Positions 55,573-64,000 of a stretch of DNA of 64,000 bases are shown piece by piece. Numbering within the stretch: position 1 is the first letter of the stretch; each line of letters opens with the position of its first letter. A model generated the notes under the pieces. The model searched no databases, was not told the DNA's origin, and worked only from the letters and a program-made list of their open reading frames with translations. The stretch covers positions 248,001 to 312,000 of the forward strand of contig BLJB01000067.1 in the NCBI GenBank assembly GCA_013423325.1, written 5' to 3'. Both the position numbers and the translations under genes were made by a program. Source of the stretch: Usnea hakonensis (taxonomy: Eukaryota; Ascomycota; Lecanoromycetes; Lecanorales; Parmeliaceae).

Positions 55573-58500
55573 TCAATATCCTGATTCTGTAGGCGTAGTT
55601 TTACCACGAGAAAGGGACATGTAAGGTTCCTGGTCCATGCATTGTCAGCCAAGTATATATAGAGCAGAAAAGAAAATTGAATACTGACCAATACCTTCTT
55701 GGCGTTGCAGACTCGCCAAGATAGATTGCGAACGTTACCGTCAGCTTGGACAACCTCGGGGGCAAATTCGATCCCGAACCTGAGCACTAATAAGTATATG
55801 ACCCGTAGCGTTTGTTTAGAGCCAAAAGTGACTCACATTTGGTGCACCGCAAAGACCACTCTCTTTGCGAATTTCTCGTCCCTCTCTATCTGCCCGCCAA
55901 AGGACTCGTCCACAGTAGAAGGGGCGATATCTGGATCTCTGTCAAGGCAATTCCTTATAAGCTGTAGCAAAGCCTCTTCCACAGCCCCGCGGATCGATCC
56001 ATTTGCATCGACCTCAACGTCGTCCTCATCGAACAACTTGATCCTTGTCTCGAATGGTGTTGAGATGGCCATGACATTATGCTTTCCATTGTGATGATAC
56101 CTAAATTCGAAGACCCCCGTGGTCCACCACAGCTTGTCCCCTGAAAATTCCATCTCGCCGGAATAATAATCTTTAGTCTCCCCATCTTTACGTTCGGCGC
56201 CTGATACTCGGGTATCACTTACGAGAATGCCTCGATCTGAGATTATGGAACCATATTGATCTTTATTTGTCGCCACCCATCGCCCTTGGGAAGAGACCCG
56301 GGTAGAGTCCCGCGAAGCATGATCTACGACCATATACAGACCTACCCAGTCCTTCTTACTATGATTCAAGGGCGCCGTCCATCGCACTTTGATGGGTGCA
56401 CCATATTCAAAGCTCAAAGTCTTGAATGACGAGCGCTGCACGGGTCTAGCCTGAATATGGTTCCCGCCTATGTACTTCGTAGAGGATGTTGAGGCAGTGC
56501 CTTCGATCTCCAACGAGTACTCGTTTGGGTCATAGCCAGCGAGATCTGGCGCTACTCTAGTGATGCTGAAGCGTGTAGGATGTTTGAGTATAGTGGTTGA
56601 GTCCTTTACGAAAAGGTTCACGCCTGCTGCAATCTTGGGACGAGCGGCATCGATAAAGTCCTCAAATGAATCGATTGTTCCTTCGAGCATCTTGTCGACA
56701 CTACCTCGCCACTGAAACAGATGTGGAGGTAGCGATCGCTTGAGGCTTTTGACCAATCCAGATTCTCGGCGCAGGCTCTGGCCGTACAGTTTCTGCATAT
56801 GTGGCCGTTCAACAAGCTGGATAAACGCAAGGGTTAAGACATGGCTGAGCAGGGCCAAAGAGAAGATTGCGCTGCTCCTAGTGATTAGCGCAGCACCCCA
56901 AACACCGGCTAGTCCTATCACTCGTTCTGGATTGTTGAGGTAGCGGTAGATACCACTGTATGTCAATTTTGGCGAATGGTCAAAGAAGAAATCCCCAAAG
57001 AACCAGCCAAATTCACCTAGTGAAGCGTAGATGCTGATTGCCGTCCAAACTTGCAAAGCCACCAAGCTGATACCCACCACGTGCTTCAGAAGGACGAGGC
57101 CATGCTCCCAATCTTGCGGAAGCGAGTACATCTTCCATGATGCGGCTACGAAGCTTGCATAGCACAACGTCATGGAGAGATGGTACGTTCCTTTCCATTG
57201 GCGCCAGGCTTCTTCCGTGCTCTCACCGTATTTGAGAAAGTGGCGCGTCCATCTCTTTTTCGATGACTGTCGGTTGAGTAAATATCCCACCCCCATCGAA
57301 TACCACAGACGCCACAGTGCTGCGTTGATAACAAATAATCCCTGATAAAAGGGAGTTGAGGGAGTCAAGACCACTAAGGCGAAGATGTAAAATTGTAGGA
57401 GAATGACCGAGATATCGGTAACTCGGTGCAGGTCAATGTTCTTGAGCCCGATGAGATTATGAACCGGCGAAGGCTGGTTTGCGGAGGCCAGTGGTGGTGC
57501 ATTATATTCCTGGTTAGCGTCCGCATACTGATTGTCGACATGATCAGACTCCGGCTGTGAATCAGATTGGAGTTTTTTCGGCGGGAGAGAATTGTATGTC
57601 TTCTCAATATGGGGGTTTTCCACAAACACTAGGAATACGAATTGAGCAGCGTGGGCAATGATGGATATGAAGAGGACCTTATAGCTGGCCGCTATGAGGG
57701 AAATTCCGTAGTAGCCAGCGTATCCGACCGAGTACATGGGGTGAGGAGCCATTTCGAAGACGCCATCGAATGTCAGTTCCTGATCGATCAGATAGAAAAA
57801 GTCTCCCCAGTACCACGCATAGTCTTTGACTACTCGATGAGCGTCAAGCTTTACCCAAACATTGAAGCCAAACAGTCCCCAGCCGGTAGTCCAGCGTAGA
57901 ATAGTGAGTGCCGATTTTTCATCAGCAGGTCGACCACCACATGCAATAGCGAACAGGACATAAGACACGAAATCACACATCAGAATGAGATCGACCACAC
58001 GCCGAAAGACAAGCCAGGTATTGTACTCAATGGGCGCATCCTCAAATTTGTAATCATGAGGTATCTTGGTCTCCATCTCCCGCTTCAAGATACGGTACAG
58101 CATTGGATAAGGATTATCACCTTTTTTAGGATCACTAAAGATCTTCGATCTCTTCGCCCACGCTACCAATTTCAAATGGCAGGATTGGAGAAGAAGTAAA
58201 TAGCCAATGCCGACGTTGTAGCATGCTCGCCAGAAGAGGAAGACGAGGGCGAAGACCGGTATCCTGAATGGGGCCGGTAAAAGAAAAAGCGTTGCAATGT
58301 GTACACCCAAGACAGCAAGGACCACGAGGTCTGAGATATTCTTTGGCTGACTTGGTGAGAGAAGTTGAGATACCATATCATGGGTCTGAGGAACAATGAA
58401 TACTGTTGCGGTTCAGTGTTAGCTATAATGAACTCGTTTTCCAAGGTCGTACAGATCCTAGGAGTCCTTGCCACTACAAAGCGACGGACATGGTCAGATA

Positions 58501-58651
58501 TATTTAAACAGCCAGCTGGCTTACCTGTTCCATCTGGAGTCCTGCCATAAGTTTTCTCATCCATACTTTCTTCCGAATGCGACTGTATTTCGCCATGTTG
58601 GTCTTTACTTGGCTCCTTCGGCCTTCGGTCCCGCAGTCCATTTCCGTCCAT
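55573..58651 (-). CDS. cho2: Phosphatidylethanolamine N-methyltransferase
   Basis: Four exons: 58525-58651, 55837-58402, 55689-55779, 55573-55629; 946 aa. Introns are 122, 57 and 59 nt and keep phase. Exon 1 is hydrophilic. The join gives TVFIVPQTHDMVSQLLSPSQ, a hallmark of fungal CHO2. Two homologous multi-span methyltransferase halves follow, with DGVFEMAPHPMYSVGYAGYY in the first and YSGIYRYLNNPERVIGLAGV in the second. Then come a globular part (RWTAPLNHSKKDWVGLYMV) and the end FGIEFAPEVVQADGNVRNLS...AKKVLEPYMSL. The enzyme uses S-adenosylmethionine for the first methylation of phosphatidylethanolamine in the ER, on the route to phosphatidylcholine. Removing the last intron (donor GTCAGT) gives the expected short tail; reading through it would add a non-family tail ending at 55488. 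Divergent from NBP35. Confidence 0.92.
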
Positions 58652-59422
58652 TGGCTTGGCCGTACGCGCTCTTGACGGGCCTTGAATGGTATAGACAGGC
58701 CAGACCGAGGTAGACCTTCAAGTTTCTTTGATCGAGTAGTATCGCAACATGTGTTACAGACGAGGCTTTTGATGCTCGCAATATGAGGGCGGGAATGAGC
58801 GACTTGACTCAGAGAGCTTAAGGATGATCTCGAGGGCAATGCCCGAAAGTGTTAAGATGTAAGCGGAGAGGGAAAAGGGAGGAAGGCAATTGGCGTGTTG
58901 AAGCCATTTGCACGTCGAGAAATTCGCGGTTGTTGCAGGTTTTCGGTAAAAGTGGTGGGGGCGTTAACAAAGGTATGACGTTGACCTTTTTTTTCCCCTT
59001 TCAATTGGGCTACACACGACGACAGAACCCGACAAGGATTCCATTGTGTGGGGACAAATAGACAAGGTCATGAAGATGTCATATTTTGCAGCATAGATGA
59101 AGGTAGTTGCAAGAAAGGAAAAAGTTGAAGGGAATCAACATATTCAATTGCACATCGCGCTTCTTTATCAGTTTATCAGGCACCTTTCCCTTCAGTCCTT
59201 ACCTAAGTAAGTATATTTGATAGGGGAGTCCTCCGCCCGGTAAGTTAAATTAACGTTTAGCCGTGGCATGCCGTTTCTGGCCTTGCAGCACTGCAGCCTT
59301 ACAAATCTTAACTTGCCCTTCACCTACAACAGAAGCAAGACAAACAAAACATATATCCTTTTTGCCATGCATCTTGACACAACTCTTCCTCATAAATTCC
59401 TCTTTCACACATTTTACAAATC
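58652..59422. promoter_or_regulatory. Divergent promoter region, CHO2 / NBP35
   Basis: 771 bp separate the two start codons. No palindromic factor site stands out; poly-T and pyrimidine runs near 58987 and 59330 fit promoter or leader sequence. Confidence 0.6.
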
Positions 59423-60442
59423 ATGTCTTCCAATACGGCAACCACGCTCGAAGAGCCAATCCAGGTTGATCTCTCCGCCCCTCTGAAGAACCACCCCTCC
59501 CTCATTGCTCCCGAACCGGAACATTGCCCAGGGCCAGAGTCTAAATTTGCAGGTCAAGGTGATGCTTGCGCAGGCTGTCCCAACCAGACCATCTGCGCTT
59601 CTACTCCGAAAGGACCCGATCCGGACATCCCTCTCATCACCTCCCGTCTCTCAGGCATCAAACACAAAATCTTGGTTCTAAGTGGCAAGGGCGGGGTTGG
59701 GAAATCCACCTTCACGACGATGCTTGCACATGCTTTTGCTGCAGACCAAAGCAATATCGTCGGTATCATGGATACCGATGTCTGCGGACCTAGTATTCCA
59801 AAAATGATGGGTGTGGAGGCTGAGACTATTCATGTCAGCAATGCTGGGTGGAGTCCGGTATGGGTGGCGGACAATTTGGGGGTGATGAGCATTCAATTCA
59901 TGCTGCCATCGAGAGACGATGCCGTAATCTGGCGAGGCCCTAAGAAGAACGGATTGATCAAGCAATTCCTGAAAGATGTCGAATGGGGCGAAATGGACTA
60001 TCTGCTTGTGGATACACCCCCTGGAACGAGCGACGAGCATCTAAGCGTCAACTCTTATTTGAAAGAATCCGGAGTCGATGGCGCCATGGTAGTGACAACG
60101 CCACAGGAGGTCAGCCTCCTGGATGTACGGAAAGAGATCGATTTTTGCAGGAAGGCAGGTATTAAAGTACTGGGTGTCGTTGAGAATATGTCCGGCTTCG
60201 TGTGTCCAAGCTGCAAACATCAGAATCAGATCTTCAAAGCCACGACTGGTGGGGCAAGGAAGCTGGCCAAAGAGACAGGTATTTCCTTCCTTGGGGCTGT
60301 CCCTTTAGACCCTAGAATCGGAATGGCATGCGATTATGGAGAGAGCTTTTTCGACAACTTCCCCGACAGTCCAGCTTGTGCGGCTCTGCGAAGGGTAGTG
60401 AAAAGGGTTCAAGAAGAGGCTCATAGCAATACACCGCCCTGA
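59423..60442 (+). CDS. nbp35: Cytosolic Fe-S cluster assembly factor NBP35
   Basis: Single exon, 339 aa. The N-terminal ferredoxin-like Cys motif is present (Cys 35, 49, 52, 58; EHCPGPES...DACAGCPNQTIC). The deviant Walker A SGKGGVGKST lies at 87-96, then MDTDVCGPSIPKMM and LLVDTPPGTSDEH. The C-terminal CPSC (FVCPSCKHQN) binds the bridging cluster shared with the partner subunit Cfd1. Nbp35-Cfd1 is the ATP-dependent scaffold that assembles [4Fe-4S] clusters for cytosolic and nuclear proteins. Length and all key residues are normal. The start is the first Met and lies just before the conserved N-terminus. Confidence 0.95.
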   Translation: MSSNTATTLEEPIQVDLSAPLKNHPSLIAPEPEHCPGPESKFAGQGDACAGCPNQTICASTPKGPDPDIPLITSRLSGIKHKILVLSGKGGVGKSTFTTMLAHAFAADQSNIVGIMDTDVCGPSIPKMMGVEAETIHVSNAGWSPVWVADNLGVMSIQFMLPSRDDAVIWRGPKKNGLIKQFLKDVEWGEMDYLLVDTPPGTSDEHLSVNSYLKESGVDGAMVVTTPQEVSLLDVRKEIDFCRKAGIKVLGVVENMSGFVCPSCKHQNQIFKATTGGARKLAKETGISFLGAVPLDPRIGMACDYGESFFDNFPDSPACAALRRVVKRVQEEAHSNTPP

Positions 60443-61423
60443 GGCAAGGGTTTTGATTTTCAAGTAATACGTCCACAGATTATTCGCCATTTACATGGAG
60501 CGTACATTTGCAAGACGACGTTCTGGCTAAGTAGAGATAATCATTTTATTGGAAAGCTTGATTTCTTCCTGTTCAGTTTATTTGAGAAAAAAGTGTAGGG
60601 AGCCAATTATATGATCGTATTCGATCTATCCGGCGCTAAAACACACTCTAAATAGGCTTTATACCCGAATAGGAAAGTCTTAAGAACTTTTCTTCTCTAA
60701 ATCTTTTTTACTTTGATTCCTTTTCTTCTACATATAATATGATAATAATATAAAGACGTAGAATTATAGAGTAAATAATGCACTTTCAAATGATATTTCA
60801 TATGGAAAAGGGGGGTTTCAGGGGGTCTCCCCCTGAGAAAAAGAAGAAATCAGTGGATTTTGGGAGTAGATCTGGGAGAGAAGGGGGGTTTCAGGGGGTC
60901 TCCCCATGAGAAAAAGAAGAAATCAGTGGATTTGAGAGAGAAGAGGGGGGTTTTAGGGGGTCTCCCCCTAGGAAATAGAAGAAATCAGTGGATTTGGGAG
61001 TAGATCTGGGAGAGAAGGGGGGTTTCAGGGGGTCTCCCCCTGAGAAAAAGAAGAAATTAGTGGATTTGGAAGTAGATTAGGGAGTAGATTTGGGAGAAAA
61101 ATCAGTGGATTTGGGAGTGGATTTGGGAGTAGATCTGGGAGAGAAGGGGGGTTTCAGGGGGTCTCCCCCTAAGAAAAAGAAAAATCAGTGGATTTAGGAG
61201 TGGATTTAGAAGGCCTCAAATTCGCCCATAGGGATTTACAAGTTTTTCACTACTGGGAAGTCCCACGCCCCAGTACATATTATTTATGTGGATATGGCGA
61301 ATTCTGGAAATTTCCAAAATCATTTTTAGTGAAAATTGACTGAATTATATACAAACAAGGATGCAGTCCATCTGTACTCCGTACTCATTTCCTTTCTCAC
61401 TTTTAGCATGAAAGTATTTGCCC
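60443..61423. other. Convergent intergenic region with minisatellite
   Basis: Outside the minisatellite the flanks are AT-rich. I found no terminal inverted repeats marking a mobile element. Confidence 0.5.
60808..61210. repeat. G-rich minisatellite downstream of NBP35
   Basis: Five copies of GGGGGGTTT(C/T)AGGGGGTCTCC start near 60810, 60883, 60945, 61017 and 61146. They are separated by variable A- and G-rich spacers with AGAAGAAATCAGTGGATTTG and GGGAGTAGATCTGGGAGAG. Start-to-start distances are about 73, 62, 72 and 129 bp. Each unit contains a short near-palindrome (GGGGGTCTCCCCC) and two long G runs. Confidence 0.9.
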
Positions 61424-63247
61424 TCACGAGATAACTTCCGGGTCGATTGTAATCGGACGAAGACCGGCACCAGCTCCAGTTTGATTAATTTTGAGGGCAA
61501 GACTTTCGTTGCTGCCGGTATTGTTCATGACCAAGCCCTTGTAGGCAGTGCAAGCATCGGTATTGTTGGCAGCCTCACATAGTGGTGGTAAAGGACGAGC
61601 TTTTTTGAGCTCAATTTGGAAGGTAGGAGGCAGAGGGGGCCCGGCTCCAAGTTCGGTGAGGTTTTGATATTCAATAGCTGCATTACATGTTCAGTATTAT
61701 CACTGCACTGAAGAAGCACCGTACTGACATTGCCGCCGTATCAAGCTCGTAGGACCTTTGACACCAAATGGTCGCGCTGAAGCTACCCCACCCGCGCCAA
61801 CGGCTTGTGGACCATCCAGACAAGTAGCCAACAGTACGTCAATAGTGGCTCGAAGAACATCCAATGTGCATGCATGGCGCTGTTTGCTGCTGACTTCAAT
61901 CTTACAATTACCTGTTCAGATTAATTTCTGCTGCAGAAAAAGTACAGCGTTTGACTCCGTACCAACTTGTTTGATGAATGGTTGTCTGGGGCCTACTACT
62001 ATACTTTGCTCTCCGATGAAAGCGAAAGAGGCGTCTTCGCAGTCTCGAGCCCTCGGCGACTCTTCGACCCCATAACAATTGTAATCTACCTATTTGGAGA
62101 TCAACTCTACCGTTCCCGCGACTGGAGAAGCGCAAACTTTCCGAATAATACTCACGTTCTCTGTTCAGATTTCGGAGTCAGCATTGCTTGCTCGAGAGAA
62201 GGGATTTGCAAGACAGGTCTTGGGAGTGTGGAGCTCCTTTACACTCCGAATTCCATTACGACTCAGTATCAAAGCAAGTAGAAAGAGTTAGCTCTGTAGA
62301 GTACGTACCAGGAATGGAATTAGTGATGTGTCTGCTGTCCCACCAGGCTTGACTTCCTCCGACCCTCATGCGCCCATAAATTTCTTTGAGTGCGTTGACT
62401 ATCACGAACACTTTGGCACGATTGACCTTGAGCACTATCGCTGGTATCATTTCAAGCAAGCCATTCTGTACGGCTAGATTAACTCGAGGGTCTGTGTCGC
62501 CAGGTCTCACTCTGCTTGGCTTTGGGGAAATCTGTACAGTCAAGAACAGGGGGGTATTGTAGCCAGCTGGGATTTTCTTGTACTTTTGAATCCCAGAGAT
62601 GGTGTTCGCGAGTTTGTATGTGATAAATCCACCGCGGCCAAAATTGTCGATCAGACAGCTCGCGTTCACTTTACCCACCAAGTCTCTCAAGGTACTGCGG
62701 TTTCAATTAGTGTCGAAGGACCAAGATCTGCCTCGCGGAAACATTGTAAACCTCTTCCTGATGACAACGCTGGTGTCTGTGGTGGATCGACCTGCCAGAT
62801 CTACGGTGATAACGCATGAGGCCTCAGAGTGATGTGCTTTGAATTGTCTTGTCAGTGTCTCTCAAACCTCGAAAGCGTCTTGACGTTCAACGATGGTAAT
62901 GACATGAGCAAGATGACGCCTCGATCGAGGTATTGACGGCTCAAAGACTTACTTGTATTGTCATAGTAGTAGACCGGAGTAATAAGCGCTGACTGCCCAT
63001 GGTAGCTCTTACGAGATACGAACCGCGAAAACTGACGGCCATCGGGCATTTGTTGCAAAGCGTCATAACAAGACTGTGTGCTGAGACCTTCTCCATACTC
63101 TGGCGAGCATTCCACAACATCAGGCAGCTTGGGATATGGACCGGCTGTGACGGATGACACATCTGTGATCTCCAAGGTGGAGCCTGGCAAGCGCAACGAA
63201 CCACCCAAAACGCCGGCAAGGCACAAAGTATACCGGATCAAACGCAT
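61424..63247 (-). CDS. Secreted protein with two copies of a Cys-containing domain (tentative model)
   Basis: Exons supported by splice sites, phase and repeat homology: 62953-63247, 62752-62836, 62309-62694 (domain 1); 61963-62089, 61729-61911, 61424-61677 (domain 2). The signal peptide is MRLIRYTLCLAGVLGGSL. Domain 1 shows VVECSPEYGEGLSTQSCYDA, then ASCVITVDLAGRS and VNASCLIDNFGRGG; domain 2 shows DYNCYGVEESPRARDCEDA, then NCKIEVSSK and VLLATCLDGPQAVGAGG. The shared layout is C-x13-14-C, C-x-I-x-V, a later C and a GG. The linker is uncertain. A 5-nt exon (62156-62160) between a 148-nt and a 66-nt intron keeps frame and gives 444 aa. Without it, the frame entering domain 2 meets TAG at 62090-62092, or domain 1 may end alone. 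Potential N-glycosylation sites occur near the C-terminus (NNTD, NNTG, NQTG). No family recognised. Confidence 0.55.
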
Positions 63248-63631
63248 GTGTAGACTGTGAGGGTAAGAAAATCTATGATATAATGTTTTGGTGGTGAGAG
63301 AGAGAAAACTTTTTGATGTGTGGAGAGGGATGGCCAAACACAGAAGGCCCCGAACACATGTTGCACCTCACCAGGATGCTTCGTTTCTCTCACGGAGTTG
63401 AAACATAGTAGAACGCTCCAGAATCCAACATACCCGACTCATACGTTGGTCGGCTGCGGGATTCCAGTCGCATAATTAACGCCGCAACGCGCACTCAAAA
63501 ATTTAGCCTCTATGTCATAGGCGACTCTCTTCTTTGAGGAGAAGCACGCGTATCCCAGGACTGTCGAGGATACTCCGTTTACGAAAAGGTTTCCCTTGTG
63601 CGCTTCTCGCGAGCTCTAGATGTCCTATTTC
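63248..63631. other. Intergenic region
   Basis: Promoter side of the two-domain secreted protein and 3' flank of the thioredoxin-like gene. A single ACGCGT occurs at 63546-63551. No gene. Confidence 0.4.
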
Positions 63632-64000
63632 CTACTTCACCCCAAAAAGTCCTCCAAACAGCCCTCCTCCTTTTCCTCCACTTCCTCCCCTCATAGCTTC
63701 GTCTTCCATCCACAAACGTAGAAAATCTTTATCTTTCATTTCCTCCACATTTGTTAGCTTTGTTTGTAGCTGAGCTTCCTGTCTACTGAAGGCCAACAAG
63801 GTTGGGATGCTCGTGATCTGTAGAAATTCATCAATGTCTCTGCCTCCGTGAATTAACCTCGATAGGTTCATCAGGAGAACACGTACCATATATCTACCCA
63901 TTGGTCAGTACACAAAAAGACAGCGTTCCTGGATTCATAAGAACGATCTAAGTCCGTACCGGCCTGCCACGTCTCCCAAATTAGGGGAATCGAATTCAAT
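63632..64000 (-). CDS. Thioredoxin-like protein, C-terminal part (runs off window)
   Basis: Partial: exons 63960-64000 (continuing beyond the window), 63887-63893 and 63632-63817. The middle exon is 7 nt, bounded by a GTACGG...GGGTAG intron (63894-63959) and a GTACGT...TACAG intron (63818-63886). Spliced, it reads FDSPNLGDVAGRYMITSIPT, then LLAFSRQEAQLQTKLTNVEE, FLRLWMEDEAMRGG and a Gly-rich tail GGLFGGLFGVK. The SIPTLLAF segment holds the conserved cis-Pro of the thioredoxin fold, and the tail resembles a conserved small fungal thioredoxin-like protein. The active-site region would be outside the window, so redox activity cannot be judged. Confidence 0.65.

Noticed and set aside
55488..55688. 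Longer CHO2 C-terminus by reading through the last intron
   Set aside because: Splicing GTCAGT...CCAG gives KKVLEPYMSL, which fits the family end; the read-through tail does not.
60808..61210. CRISPR array
   Set aside because: Eukaryotic window; spacers are themselves repetitive and unit spacing is irregular, so it is a minisatellite.

Overview
The window is genomic DNA of a filamentous ascomycete (Pezizomycotina). The evidence is the many short introns of about 45-70 nt with GTAAGT-like donors and CTRAC-like branch sites, the fungal gene families present (CHO2, NBP35, MCM6, CSC1, MNN-type mannosyltransferase), and a retroelement mutated in the pattern of repeat-induced point mutation (RIP). 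I could not fix the class or species; Leotiomycetes is only a guess.

Layout. 1-7 kb: the 5' end of MCM6 with two MluI cell-cycle boxes, an 11-exon RING/SNF2 ATPase with micro-exons, a 3 x 55 bp minisatellite, and a small 3-exon orphan gene found only by splicing. 7-12.5 kb: a Golgi mannosyltransferase and a CSC1/OSCA-type channel, convergent. 12.5-16.4 kb is a graveyard: a fungal GIY-YIG/zinc-finger gene broken by a nonsense codon and a frameshift, a direct repeat, and a relic of a second RING/SNF2 gene. 16.6-27.4 kb: a large conserved fungal protein with a nucleotidyltransferase-like motif, a terminal-inverted-repeat element carrying tRNA-like boxes, an FMN-binding PNPOx-like protein, gamma-tubulin complex protein 4, and a conserved unknown. 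29-34 kb: a secreted GMC oxidoreductase with a very long Ser/Thr tail, and a PflX-like radical SAM protein. 34-37 kb is a 3-kb low-complexity intergenic region. 37-44 kb: two unknown low-complexity proteins (one with a three-times repeated motif) and a 4-exon small secreted protein with no long ORF to reveal it.

44.4-51.7 kb is a complete-length but dead Ty3/gypsy LTR retrotransposon, almost stripped of CA/TG dinucleotides. 52-64 kb returns to genes: a small conserved protein, an Arc1-like tRNA-binding cofactor, CHO2 (phosphatidylethanolamine methyltransferase) divergent from NBP35 (cytosolic Fe-S assembly), a G-rich minisatellite, a secreted protein made of two copies of a Cys-containing domain, and the 3' end of a thioredoxin-like protein with a 7-nt exon.

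The genes do not form an obvious cluster or pathway; most are housekeeping. The accessory content (secreted proteins, orphan gene, relics, repeats) sits in the gene-poor stretches. Exon models were derived by hand from splice signals, reading phase and family knowledge; every complete multi-exon model given sums to a whole number of codons, but none has transcript support.
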